The position numbers were made by a program, and so were the translations under genes. Below, in pieces: positions 21,193 to 31,954 of a DNA stretch of 64,000 nt. The stretch is from Arthonia radiata. Taxonomy: Eukaryota > Ascomycota > Arthoniomycetes > Arthoniales > Arthoniaceae. The notes below the pieces were generated by a model. It had not been told where the DNA came from, did no database searches, and saw only the letters and a program-made list of their open reading frames with translations. The stretch lies in the NCBI GenBank assembly GCA_002989075.1, contig PSQN01000013.1, positions 371,178 to 435,177 of the forward strand, read 5' to 3'. Each line of letters begins with the position of its first letter. The stretch's first letter is position 1.

Positions 21193-21555
21193 CAGCGCTG
21201 TCCTTTGTGTGGAAGCAGTGTCGAAAGGTCAAACGGTATGATAGTATAGCCTTTGACAATGCACGGCGTACTAGGGGATCGAGTGCGCAAGCGAAGAGTG
21301 ATCAAATGTACAGAGCGCAAGACTTTTTGCTCGGAAGTAGAGCTGACGTCATGTTTCCTGGGCGTTCATCATTGCTAACTCCGGGCGTTTCATTGCCCGA
21401 TATCCCCCAAACGTCGGGGGCAAAGGGCCTCGTCCGCCATCAGTACGGGGGCTTTCAACCCCCCGAGCATTTTATCTCATCTAACTTATCGGCTGCGTTG
21501 TCTTATTCATCTATCCTCTCGAGAAGTCGAGTAGGACGCTGCTGTAACTAAAGTT
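21193..21555. promoter_or_regulatory. divergent promoter region of ISD11 and the DUF4202 gene, with G/C-tract hairpins
   Basis: Contains two adjacent small inverted repeats made of homopolymer arms: CCCCC/GGGGG at 21404-21420 and GGGGG/CCCCCC at 21447-21464. They lie about 90-150 bp before the DUF4202 start. Possible binding sites or chromatin signals; no named motif recognised. Confidence 0.45.
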
Positions 21556-22143
21556 ATGCCTAGCACGCGCTTCGAGAAGGCCAGCACGGCGATCGACGAT
21601 GCGCATGCACAAGATCCTAAGAAGATCGTCGTGGACGGTAAAGAAGTGCCCTATGAGCTCCATTATGCGATGAAGATGACTAGCTATCTCAACCAACGCT
21701 GTCCGGACGCATCAGAGACTCTCGCGCTCGCGATACGAGCTCAACACTTCCGCCGCTTCGAGGTCCCTCGCTCCTCATACCCAATGACCAAGGTGGGGTA
21801 CCATTCGTGGAGGACCTTCCTGAAGAAGAGGCAGGCTGAACAAGCCAAGGAGATATGCTCATCGGCTGGGTACTCCGAGGAAGAGGCAGAGCGTGTTGGA
21901 TCTCTCGTCCGCAAAGAGGACCTCAAGGAGGACGAAGAGACCATGGTACTTGAGGACGTGGCATGTCTGGTCTTCCTCGACGATCAATTTGAAGAGTTTG
22001 AGAAGAGCCATGATGAAGACAAGATCATTGGCATTTTGAGGAAGACATGGGTCAAGATGAGCCCCATGGGTCAGGAGATGGCCAAAAACATGAAGATGGA
22101 GGGTCGGCCAGCAGAGCTGATGAAGAAGGCGCTGGCGGGTTGA
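21556..22143 (+). CDS. DUF4202 family protein
   Basis: Intronless, 195 residues, full length for the family. Highly typical strings appear in order: VPYELHYAMKMTSYLNQRCPDASETL, AIRAQHFRRFEVPRSSYPM, GYHSWRTFLKKRQAEQAKEI, then LEDVACLVFLDDQFEEFEKSHDEDKI and ILRKTWVKMSPMG. The family (PF13875) is found in bacteria and fungi. It has an all-helical, HD-domain-like layout in which the conserved AxRAQHxxRxxxPR and EDxxCLVFL stretches would line a pocket; annotation as glutamyl-tRNA synthetase in some databases is not supported by these motifs. Biochemical role unknown. Confidence 0.9.
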   Translation: MPSTRFEKASTAIDDAHAQDPKKIVVDGKEVPYELHYAMKMTSYLNQRCPDASETLALAIRAQHFRRFEVPRSSYPMTKVGYHSWRTFLKKRQAEQAKEICSSAGYSEEEAERVGSLVRKEDLKEDEETMVLEDVACLVFLDDQFEEFEKSHDEDKIIGILRKTWVKMSPMGQEMAKNMKMEGRPAELMKKALAG

Positions 22144-22256
22144 TCTTCTTTCACCCGGCTGAAGGCCATGTTACTTTGCAACCGTGGATGGCTTATGTTG
22201 CGTCGAGGAACACAGCTTGAAGTGCTTGCATTCAGAGATTCTCCAAGTCCAGATCA

Positions 22257-23609
22257 TCAAAGCTTGGTCAAAGCTTGAGCAACATCGCTAGCTTCGACGA
22301 TTGCCCAAGCCGTCGAAGAGGCACGATGAGCGTACTCCTCGCCCAGCGAGAGTGAGACTTGATCGACAAATTTCTTTTCCAGGAGCTTATCGTCCAGTGG
22401 GCGCTCCAGCGATCCAACAGCATGTTCAACATGCACTTCAGCCACCATGTTTCCATCCTTATCAAAGGTGGACACGATGGCTTCATCTGACCGCAGGTTG
22501 CTATCAGCAGATGCTTCGACAGAGTCGCGCACCGTAATGACAGAGGGATCGCGAGCGACCTCATCCGAGTATTCTCCCGGGCCAGCCTTGCCGTATAGCA
22601 AACCAACCGCAACGCCGTGGAAAACTGAGAACTTGGCCTCGAGCCCATCACGTGGCGATGGCTTGCTCGTTAGCTCAATGACAAGCGGATGCACTCGACA
22701 CCGCACATCAAGTCCCTCCGCGGTCTTTGCGATCGACCTGCTCTCCTTGAGTTTCTCGTGGATCTGGATCGCCGCGTCTATTGCAGGATGCTTCACAATC
22801 CCACATGGAAACGGTTTGAAGCTGTTCTTGTCTGTTTCCCAGACATGGCCAAGCTCGTCAAAATACTTGGCCAGCTGAGGTGTCCCACCACACACAACAA
22901 CATTTGCCCACCCACGCTTTGCCTCTAAAGCCTGCTCTGATGATGTATAACCCTTCTCTGCCAAGAGCGCAGCCAACAAACCAGACTGAGCCGCTCGGCC
23001 AGGATGAAAGGATTTGGTATCACTTCCAAACATCTCTCGCAGCCCTGTCACTTGAACGGCTGCAAGACCTATTGCGTGCGCCATTTGCTCTTCGCTGAGC
23101 TCCATCAGTCGCCCGACCCCAACAGCAGCACCGATACTGCCTGTTGAAGATGTGATATGCCAACCCACGTCATAGTGGCTAGGCCACACAGACAATCCGG
23201 CTTTACATTCAGCTTCGATACCTGCAATCAGCGCGGTGAGCAAGCTCTGCCCACTGACATTACCTCTATGCTGTGCGTATGCGAGGATGGCAGACGCGAC
23301 TGGCCCAGTTGGATGTATGATGGTTTCGAGATGCGTATCGTCATAGTCGTGTACATGCGAAGCTATTCCATTCAACAACGCTGCATGTTGCGCGTCCGTC
23401 TTCAGCTTCGATCCCAGTAGCGAACGGCTGCGAGGACCGAAGAATGGCTCCAGCGCATCCGACGCCTTTGAGACAGCTGGATGTGAGCTGCCATGAATGG
23501 CGCATCCAATGTAATTGTACAATGACTGCACAGCTGCTTTCTGCGTCCTCGAAGGTATGCTTGACCATTTCAAGCCAGACGCCCAAGCTGCGAGCTTCTT
23601 CGTCGCCAT
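22257..23609 (-). CDS. MmgE/PrpD family protein (2-methylcitrate dehydratase / cis-aconitate decarboxylase-like)
   Basis: Single exon, 450 residues. Conserved MmgE/PrpD elements are all present: LNGIASHVHDYDDTHLETIIHPTGPVASAIL (about residues 78-110), a helical domain with GWHITSSTGSIGAAVGVGRL, GLREMFGSDTKSFHPGRAAQSGLLAA, and NSFKPFPCGIVKHPAIDAAI, which marks the end of the first domain. Relatives dehydrate 2-methylcitrate in propionate breakdown or decarboxylate cis-aconitate to itaconate; many fungal paralogues act on unknown substrates in catabolic or secondary-metabolic clusters. No mitochondrial presequence is visible, which argues against the housekeeping methylcitrate dehydratase. It is divergent from the neighbouring MFS transporter, so the pair may handle one carbon source. 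Confidence 0.9.
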   Translation of the reverse strand: MATKKLAAWASGLKWSSIPSRTQKAAVQSLYNYIGCAIHGSSHPAVSKASDALEPFFGPRSRSLLGSKLKTDAQHAALLNGIASHVHDYDDTHLETIIHPTGPVASAILAYAQHRGNVSGQSLLTALIAGIEAECKAGLSVWPSHYDVGWHITSSTGSIGAAVGVGRLMELSEEQMAHAIGLAAVQVTGLREMFGSDTKSFHPGRAAQSGLLAALLAEKGYTSSEQALEAKRGWANVVVCGGTPQLAKYFDELGHVWETDKNSFKPFPCGIVKHPAIDAAIQIHEKLKESRSIAKTAEGLDVRCRVHPLVIELTSKPSPRDGLEAKFSVFHGVAVGLLYGKAGPGEYSDEVARDPSVITVRDSVEASADSNLRSDEAIVSTFDKDGNMVAEVHVEHAVGSLERPLDDKLLEKKFVDQVSLSLGEEYAHRASSTAWAIVEASDVAQALTKL

Positions 23610-24061
23610 ATCTCATGAGCACACGCCTAATCTACTTGCGCTCTGACCGACGACGAGGGTCTTTCGATATTCGATACTTGGCGAGACTGCAATCCAGCTA
23701 GACCTTGGCGTGCGGCTCTGTCAAAAGGTGCTCCATTTACCAACGCGAACGACCTCACTTCACTGACGTACGCTCGGATCAAAGCTTGTACGAGGCCGGG
23801 GCACAGACTTTGCACCTTTGAGTATAGCGAGGAGCGCTTGACCCGCATAAAGATCGGCTCGGCACTTAACAAGCTTTGTCTCCTACTCTTTCTGGGATAG
23901 GAAGCTGCGATCTATCAGATGATCATGTCGTCCCTTCCAACGTGTCGGCACGGCGCTGCCGACCACACACTTGCTCGCAGCTCTCATGTCACGATTATTC
24001 CCACTTGCTTTTTTGCACGAGGTCAGTATCCCATTAAGACTGGATATCGCAACACATCAGT
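23610..24061. promoter_or_regulatory. divergent promoter of the PrpD-like and MFS genes
   Basis: Head-to-head spacer of 452 bp. I saw no recognisable operator. Confidence 0.4.
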
Positions 24062-25755
24062 ATGGCTGCATCATTCCTATTCGGCCTGCGAGGCAAGAAG
24101 CTAGAATGGGGCTTGATCTGGTCTGTCATATTCCCAGCATACACCCTCTTCGGCTGGAACAATGGCATCGCCGGGAGTTTGCTTGACCTGGAGTCTTGGG
24201 TGGCTACGTTTCCTCAGATTGACACCGTCCACACCAAAGGCTCAGAGAAGCAGGCCAATGCTCAGATCCAGGGCACTGTTGTCGCCATGTACACCCTAGG
24301 AGCGCTCTTCGGCTCGCTAAGTTGCATCTTCATCGGTGACCCTCTAGGACGCCGACGCACCATGGCTCTAGGTATACTGGTGATGATGGTCGGTGTCGTA
24401 TTGCAGGCAGCTTCGTTCTCACTGGCTCAGCTCATCGTCGGTCGTCTCATCACTGGTCTGGGTTTTGGAGCTCTCAGCGCAACGGCGCCCAACTGGCAGT
24501 CGGAATGCAGCAAAGCTGAGCATCGCGGCTCTGCTGTCATCGTCGAGTCGCTGTTCATTAGTCTAGGTCTGGCTCTTCAAGGCTGGATCTCCTTCGGCAT
24601 CGGCTTCGCTAAGGGGTCAGTCACATGGCGTTTTCCACTCTCCATGTCAATATTCTGGGGCCTGCTGGTACTTGCAGCCCTTCTTTTCGTGCCAGAATCA
24701 CCGCGGTGGCTTTCCAAGAAAGGCAAGGTCGACGAAGCTCGCAACGTCTTGTCTGCGCTATGTGACAACGACCCGCACTCCTCTGAAGTGGACATCGCAC
24801 TCTCTGAGATCGAGGATTCTCTCAAAATCTCCGGCGAAGGCAGGTTTCTGGACATATTCAAGATGGGAGAGCTCCGACTCTTCAACCGTTTGGTACTCGC
24901 GTCTGCCGCTGGCTTCTATCAGCAGTTTTGCGGGGTAAGTCATGTCATTAACGCAATCTGCTCTGAAGCCGCTCTGTGGTTGGAACTTTATGTGCTGACT
25001 TTGAGACCATAAAGATCAATGCCATAGCGTACTATCAAAGCTCTGTCTTTCAGCAATACCTGCATCTGGCGCAACGTGACGCACGAATACTCGCCGCAAG
25101 CGTCTTCACCTGGCAGACCCTCTGCTCTCCTATTGGAGTCTTGACAGTCGACAGGTTTGGCAGAAGGAAATTGATGCTGGTCTCGGCTGCAGGTATGGGA
25201 AGCTGCATGTAGGTGATAGACCTCTCCGTGTACTACGCATGAGTATTGACTAAATGGTTCAGGGCGATTATTGCAGGCTGCTCCTCAGCCACCGGCAATC
25301 AATCAGCCGTAGCCGCTGCGGGCGCCTTTATCTTTCTCTTCAGCTCATTCTTCCCGGTCGGGTTTCTCGGTCTCTCCTTCCTCTACGCATCTGAGATCTC
25401 ACCGCTCAATGTCAGAGTCTATATGACAAGCGTGTCCACGGCTACAGTCTGGGCAAGCAACTTTGTTGTCGCTGAGATGACGCCTGCAGTGCTCGCAGAC
25501 ATTTCTGGTCGCTATTACATTGTCTACGCTTGCATCAATCTCTTTCTGATAATCCCGACGGTCTACTTCTTCTTCCCTGAGACCAACCAGAGGACACTCG
25601 AGGAGATGGATGAGATCTTCAGGAGAAGCACTAACGCGTTCCAGCCAGTCAAGGTTTCGAGGAGCATGGTGAAGCGCACGAATTCATACGTTAAGAACGA
25701 GGCTGTTGAAGATGGCAGTGCGAATACGTCGAGCATGCAGGCCGAAAAGTTCTGA
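24062..25755 (+). CDS. MFS sugar transporter
   Basis: Three exons (24062..24934, 25015..25208, 25263..25755; introns 80 and 54 bp) give 519 residues. Sugar-porter signatures: GDPLGRRRTMALGI in loop 2-3, ITGLGFGALSATAPNWQSECSKAEHRG (helix 4 to loop 4-5), PESPRWLSKKGKVDEARNVLSAL after helix 6, DRFGRRKLML in loop 8-9, and FFFPETNQRTLEEMDEIF after helix 12. Twelve helices can be counted. FYQQFCGINAIAYYQSSVFQ, at helix 7, is reformed exactly by the first splice and matches the QQ.GINxxxYY substrate motif. Plasma-membrane proton symport of a hexose or related polyol or acid is expected; substrate cannot be read from the sequence. It is divergent from the PrpD-like gene. Confidence 0.92.
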
Positions 25756-25812
25756 GCTTTTCAATGCCCAGACCGGAAGGGCGCGGATACCAAAGCGTGC
25801 CATTCCTGCTCA

Positions 25813-27018
25813 CTACCCGGAGCTGAGCAGATCTTCTATCTCTTCTAGCGTACTTCGTGATGCGACATCCTCTCTTTTCCATTTGCTGTTGCGCGGAAGC
25901 GCTAGAAACGCGTCCATCGCAACTAGCGCGGCCTCGATGTTCTGCTTCGAGCGCTGGCAGAAAGTCTTGACAAACTCTTTGTGGATGGTAGGTGCATGTA
26001 TCGACTTCATGAAAAAGTTGCTCTCTTCCGAATCAGCCATCAGCCTTGCTGCCAATAGGTCACCGCCATTCCGCCGACGTATCTCGTTTTCACGGAACGA
26101 CTTTAGGAAATACGCCTTGTCCTCCGCCAAGTCCGAGAAAGCCACCTCCGCTGACAGATGCGGTGGCGCGTCACCGGGAACGTTTCCAAGTAGTTTCGGG
26201 TACGTTGCCGCTACTTGCAACGGCTGTGCGCTTGCAACGTCCCAGTCGATCAAGCCACAGATGTTATATTCCTCATCAATCAGCATATTCGCGTTATGCA
26301 GGTCGGGATGTACGAAAGCCCACGGCGCATCATTGGCTTCTGCCACAACGTATCGCGGGATCATTGAGCGCTGGATCAGGTAGTCGATGGTCAGCTCAAC
26401 ATTATTGCGGTTCAGCGCTCGTCGTATGCCTCGGTCGACGACTCCGTGGTGGATACCGGAACACCCTTTGGTGCGTCGTCCGGAAGAGCTAGAGATTTGT
26501 CAGCGCGTGTTTACGCATTACCGTTCATTCTCGACAAAGCTACCGTAGAGTATGTTGCCGCTCGCTGGACGAAGTATCGTCTCCAGCATCATATCCGCGA
26601 GCTGGTCAAGTATCTTCCTCCGCTTTTCGACGCTGGGTGACTCAGGCGTCAACGGCGGGACCAAGGCTCCTTCAACCCAATCCAGAAGCACGTAGCAGAC
26701 ACCAACGGGGTTCTCATCTCTTTCCCTACTGTCGCTGAAGGCATGCACTCGAGGCGCAGGTAGAGTTGCAAAGTGATCAGCGACATACTGCAGAGGCCGT
26801 ACTGTAATATAACCCTACATGCAATCTTCCTGATCACGAGGTATGCGAAAAAGCCAGTGCAGGCCACAATCTAGGCGTATTTTGAGCAGTATGTGGAACT
26901 CTGTGATGACGGCAGGCTTTTCGACATCGACCTGGCAATCGTAGCCGGACTTTGCCCTTACAAGATCCAGAAGAGCATCTTTGTTGTGATCTTTCAGGAC
27001 ATCTTGTACCGACGCCAT
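25813..27018 (-). CDS. APH-type phosphotransferase (aminoglycoside phosphotransferase / choline-kinase fold)
   Basis: Three exons (27018..26838, 26801..26522, 26488..25813) give 378 residues. The catalytic loop is FVHPDLHNANMLID (HPDLHxxN for Brenner's motif) and the metal site is ICGLIDWDVA, both typical of fungal APH-family proteins; LHWLFRIP and GVCYVLLDWVEGALV mark the N-lobe and hinge. The introns are only 36 and 33 bp, yet both restore the frame, end in AG, and the second has a CTGAC branch point. They are the shortest in the window, and could hint at remodelling or misreading. Known relatives phosphorylate small molecules or are uncharacterised; fungi carry dozens. The N-lobe looks short near the first junction, so that join is the weaker one. 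Confidence 0.72.
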
Positions 27019-27500
27019 TATAGGAACTGTATTGAAGCAGAGACTTCAGTCCGTTGAGTTTTGAGGCAATGAGCTCGTAAAGGTTGCATTCGTGTTTGCC
27101 TCTGTGTTTGTGCCGTGTGTTTGCTACGGCTGCATCTTGCAAGGGCCTCTGTAAACCCATTGTGGCACTATTTCTGACAAAGAAAGCATCGATAATGTCA
27201 GCGGCTGGGAGTGCAGCTTGTCGCCAGCAAACAAAGACCACAGAAGGCTTTACGCCTTCTGCAAATCGAACAAGTGGCAGAGAAAGCATCGGGTAATAAT
27301 ACAAGTCTCGCAAGACCCTTATGCTTCGGCTGAAAGATACCTGCCGAGCGCCAATCCGTCGAATATCAATGTTCGACGCCGCAAGCAGTTTTTGGAAAGC
27401 ATCTTGGTCAGCCTGAAGGCGCAGTCTGAGCGAAGATGCTTGACTGCAAGACGTAGATAACGCCGGTGCTTTGATCAGGATATCAGCCACATGCCGGCCT
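27019..27500. other. intergenic, nothing assigned
   Basis: Spacer upstream of the phosphotransferase gene; only short frames without features. Confidence 0.35.
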
Positions 27501-27949
27501 TTGTACGGCGGAGATGGTCTTAATCCTGCGATATCGTCCTCCAGCACCTAGTGGAGACTCCACATTGCTCATCTGCACCCAACGCTCAACATGGCCGAAG
27601 TCGGGCAACCGTACAGCACGCACGCCTTCAACAGCTTGCCACAGCTCTACGACGCAGGAGGGGCTCAGAGATACGCTGGGCTTGCGTCAGTGGCCCGGTG
27701 AAGGGTACACGGGCGCCCTCGAGATTACCGAGGGGCGGACTAACATCAACCTGATGCCGCATGAGGTACATTATCCTGCCTATTCATAGGAGATTCATCA
27801 CGTTGCTGACACGGCGCAGATCGATGAGGAGAATCTGAAGGACACTACTGAGACTATGTGGTTCTTCAACCCAGCTTGGGTCCGCGAGAAGCGCTCATGC
27901 AAGTGCACGGGGAGATCTAATCATATGCATTTTGAGCTGAAATAGGTTG
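27501..27949 (+). CDS. Putative small gene, two exons, function unknown (doubtful)
   Basis: A plus-strand frame ending GYTGALEITEGRTNINLMPHE meets a GT donor at 27766. After an acceptor CAG at 27820-27822 the frame continues with IDEENLKDTTETMWFFNPAW and a Cys-x-Cys pair, stopping at the TAG at 27947-27949. The start is unclear: a second, overlapping frame at 27581 (MAEVGQPYSTHAFNSLPQLY) also has good composition, so either an unseen intron or a frameshift lies between. No signal peptide in either. Treat as a possible small or decayed gene. Confidence 0.3.
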
Positions 27950-28408
27950 GAGGTTAGTGGTGCAGAGGTAGAGGCGGCTTAGCGTCTGATCGCTGGCGCT
28001 TGCCGACACGATTTCACTTAAGTTAGACGTTACCATGAAGTGATTCTTACCTTGAACACTTCTCTGCGTTCTCTGGCCCTCGACGTAGCACATGTCTCTC
28101 GAGCTCTGCTGACAATGGGTTTTCTGGCGTCAGAGGCATTGTGGTGTGACCTGTGCAGAATGCTGTGTCTGCATATTTGAGCGACCTAGTTTGCAGAAGG
28201 TTACGCTGACGCCAGTGAACGCTGTCATCCTCATAATGTGTTGTGCCTCTTTGTGATGGCGCAAGGCTGAAGCTCAGATTGCTAGATGAGCATTAAGTAC
28301 GTGCAACAAGCCTACGATAGCTTCGCACGCAGTCCGGCTCTAGGCGCGCTTTCATGTCTCATCCCATTCCTCATGTCCGGGGCAAGCGGAAACACATCAC
28401 TTGAGCTC
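27950..28408. other. intergenic, nothing assigned
   Basis: No coherent frame or RNA gene seen. Confidence 0.4.
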
Positions 28409-30197
28409 CTAAATTAACGTGCTCCCCTTCCCCAGCGGCAGTGTAACCTGAAACGCCAACACCTGATTATCCAGCTCAAACCCAGATTCATCACTATAAT
28501 CGAACGTCCCGCCATCCAAATGCCCATCCTGCGTGATAAAATCGTTATCACTAAAGCTGAACAGGAAGAATTGGCCATCGGCACCGTCTTTGCCGTCCAC
28601 AGGTACCAAAGCGAGGGACTCCCACTTCTCGCTCAGGAGAGATTGATCTTGCGGCCCGCCGTTGCGCACGCCGAAGCGGTTGAGCTGGGCGTTGACGTTG
28701 AAGTCGAGGAATGGGCAGTACTTTGCGGGGGTAATGGCAGGGTTGAGGACGCCGGAGGGCGAGATGGCGCAGGTGGTGCAGTCGTAGTGCGTGGCGATGT
28801 TGGTGGCGGGGGTGAGGTCGAAGACTAGGGTTCTTAGTATTAGTCGCGGAATGAGGGAGGCAACAATGGTGAGAGAGAGGGCAGATGGAGCGGGTAGCCT
28901 GCGCCCAATCTGAGTATGCAAGATAGGAAAAAGTAAAAGCTTACCATCTGCGTGCCTGTATAAAGATTCACTCCTGTCCTGGCCATGCCCAGCACCACTA
29001 TCACGTGCAAGAACGAGGAACTGCGTCGAGCTGATGAAGTGGATCTCAGACTGCAAGGCGGTCTTCGTGTTTCCTTTGGCGTTGGTATAGAGCGGCAAGG
29101 GGACGACGTATTCAGCACAGTAGTCGGGCGGGGTGACGGAGACGTCGTACTTGAGAAGACGGGCGTAGCGTGACGTGGCGTCGTCGTTACCGCCGTCTTG
29201 CGCGAGAGCACCTTGCATCAGTGCGTAGAGGTAGCGGCCGTCGGGTGAGCTAGTCAGGCCTTCGAGGCCGTGGTTATTGACGCGGCCGCTGTCGGGATCG
29301 GCCGGCGTGACCTGAATTTGGTTAGCATTGCAGCATTCTGAGCACGGAAACCTTCTCCAGGACGATTGCGTACATCGTCATCCTCGTCGTTGTCGTACTC
29401 GGGTGGCGAGTCGGCTGAGAAGCTCTCGCTTCCGTTTCGCACAGGGATGATGGCTTCTGGTGGGCGGATTGCTTGGCTGGATAACAGCGGTTAGCATGAA
29501 CAGGCTTCGAAGGCGGCGACCAGACCCACATCATCTCTCCCGTGGGCGAGAAGTGATAGATGTACGGTCCATATTCATCGCTGATCCAGAAGGAGCCGTC
29601 TGACTGCAGCACCAAACCCTCGAGATCGTTCGTGACCAGTCTCCCACCTGGACCGTCTCTACCAAATCCATCGCCCGTGAAGGTAGCGGGCGGCAAGTCT
29701 GGGAACCCTGGAAAGTTGAGGCTGCCCGATCCATCACCATCGATACCGGTAGTGGGCTGTCCGTCTGGTCCAGTGAAAAAGACCGTGTCCAGATACTTGA
29801 GATCGATATCAGGCGAAGAAGGGTCCTCGACTGTGGCTTCTGGCTTTGGAGTCAAGTCTAAGGCGAACTTGTGAACACGACTCTGGAAGTTTAGCGTGCC
29901 TTGAGTATTCCAGCCTCTGTCCGGAAGGCAATAGACGATGCCTGAGTAGCCTGTCTCAGTCTTCTGCCATGAGGTCTTGTCGAAGGCGATGGAGCTGCCC
30001 AGGCTGATGGTGTCGCCTCGCTTGTCGACAGCGTTACTGGGAGCGAACCCGTAACCTGCGAGACTGTTGTATCTGTATTCTTGCCCATTGCATGTAGTCT
30101 GATTGACTGGGGCGGGGCCAGCTTGTCTGGGACGAAGCGCCAATGCAGTATTGCTGGAAGCTAGCGTAGCAACAATGGCTACCTTTGTGAGCAGCAT
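28409..30197 (-). CDS. Secreted phytase-like / esterase-like beta-propeller protein
   Basis: Four exons (30197..29521, 29476..29374, 29311..28945, 28824..28409; introns 44, 62 and 120 bp) give 520 residues. Residues 1-20 form a signal peptide (MLLTKVAIVATLASSNTALA). Domain strings fit the 'esterase-like activity of phytase' family: DLEGLVLQSDGSFWISDEYGPYIYHFSPTGEM, AIRPPEAIIPVRNGSESFSADSPPEYD, then NNHGLEGLTSSPDGRYLYALMQ, YRHADVFDLTPATN and WESLALVPVDGKDGADGQFFLFSFSDND. Family members are extracellular propellers with many acidic, metal-binding loops; biochemical activity is poorly known. The first intron begins GTCGCC, an unusual donor, but it is the only choice that keeps the frame. The CDPS-type cysteines of classical phytases are absent. 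Confidence 0.85.
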
Positions 30198-30827
30198 GTT
30201 GAGGAGCAGATGCCGGTCTGGTGCTTCGATGCAGAGTTACAAAGACAGCTTACAGAGCCACTTTTGCAAACAGCTGCACTGGGCTTTGAATGCGGGCTGC
30301 TTAAGTACTGACAGACATGGTCAGGATGCAACGCGGACTACCAGAGCAATGACAGGCGAAAAACATGGAGAGGATATTGCTAAAGACAGTCAATAGAAGT
30401 ACGAAAAGAGCAAGAAGACCGGCTTGTCTCTTCTGAGATGTGGTAGTCGAGAGAGGTGCGTGCATGCACGTGCTTTGATGGCCGGCATTGACAGGCCATC
30501 GTGCTGGACTGGTGCAGTGATCTACAAGACCGCTGCGGCATACAGATGACACCTCCTTGAGTGGAAATGAGATCTCACCAGCCTCTGAACAGGACATGCA
30601 GTGAGAACAGTGAGCAGGAATACTTCGACCTCATTGTCAGTGTATACCACGATACATGATCAGGAGAGAATGGAGAGGTGGTGGTTGTCCCAGCGTGACA
30701 GCCATTGGGTCCAGCGATGACGTCATTCGGAGAAAGAGCGTTTTGCCCGAGGGCACGTGTTTGGGACGACGGCAATGACAGTCACATATTTGGCATGCTC
30801 AAAGCAGCCCGCAATTCAATAGTCAGA
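30198..30827. promoter_or_regulatory. divergent promoter of the phytase-like gene and the fructosamine kinase
   Basis: Spacer of 630 bp between head-to-head genes. An upstream in-frame extension of the kinase frame from 30705 is open but Arg/Gly-rich and unlike the family, so it is treated as leader. Confidence 0.4.
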
Positions 30828-31954
30828 ATGGAGCTCGATTCCGCCGTTGCCAAATTGCTGGCCATCGACAGCAATGTAGACACCAGCGTCAGTCCCGTCG
30901 GCGGAGCGTCAATGTCAAGTGCCAGTGCATACAAGATCGCTTCTAAATCTTCTGACGGGAGCACCAAGAACTTCTTCATGAAGCTTGGCTCTGGTAAAGA
31001 CGCAGAGATCATGTTCACTGGAGAACACGCCTCTTTGAACGCCATCCACAACGCCGTCCCCTCCCTCTGTCCAGCTTCGTACGGCCATGGAGAGCTCACA
31101 GACTCCTCCAACAAGTCGTTCCTCGTCACAGACTTCCTCGACCTGTCAGGCCGAAGAACAGGCTTCGCTTCCTGGTCCGCCATGTCGCTGGCCCAGAAGA
31201 TGGCTAAGCTTCACACCACTCCTGCGCCTATCCCCGATGGCCATGACAAACCCATGTTTGGATTGTAGGTGCTACAAACTGGATCAGCAACAAGATTTGA
31301 GATATTTGAGCTCACCAATGGCTCCACAGTCCAGCGACTACATGTTGCGGGGACACGCCCCAGCCCAATGACTACAAGTCCTCCTGGGCCGAGTTCTACG
31401 TGGGGTCCGAAGCATACTGATGGCAGAATCTTGCTGACAGTATCGTACAGGCTGAGAACAGGTTGCGATTCATTCTCAAACAAAGTGAAAAGAGCAACGG
31501 CAAAGACGAGAAGCTGCACCGTTTGACGACAACCACGATCGACAAAGTCGTTCCGCGCCTCATTGGTGACAAACATCTGAACGGCGGGAAAGGCGTGGTT
31601 CCGGTGGTGACGCACGGTGACTTATGGGCTGGCAATGCTTCAGAGGGAAGCATTGGCGGCACCGGCGAGCCGGAAGATTTGGTCTTTGATCCTTCAGCTG
31701 CCTACACTCACTCGGAGTACGATCTCGGCATCATGAACATGTTCGGTGGATTTGGCTCGAGCTTCTTCAAGGACTATCACAAGCTTTGTCCCAAGACAGA
31801 GCCTGCGGAAGAATACGAGGATCGAGTGGCGCTATACGAGCTTTACCATCATCTCAACCACCACGCTCTCTTTGGTGGAGGCTATCGATCTGGTGCGGTG
31901 TCAATCATGGAGCGTCTGATCTCCAAGTATGGCAATGACAAGAGCGGGCTGTGA
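30828..31954 (+). CDS. Fructosamine-3-kinase / ketosamine-3-kinase family protein
   Basis: Three exons (30828..31264, 31330..31399, 31451..31954) give 336 residues. Both introns are fixed by family motifs they rebuild: MFGF then PATTCCGDTPQPNDY, and WAEFY then AENRLRFILKQS. The kinase core shows NFFMKLGSG (ATP lysine region), GEHASLNAI, and the catalytic THGDLWAGNASEG with DLVFDPSAAYTHSEYDLGIM (metal-binding Asp). These are typical of FN3K, which phosphorylates sugar-derived ketoamines on proteins so that they break down (protein deglycation). Start chosen at ATG 30828 (MELDSAVAKLLAID), which matches the family N-terminus; an ATG at 30795 is also in frame. Confidence 0.92.
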
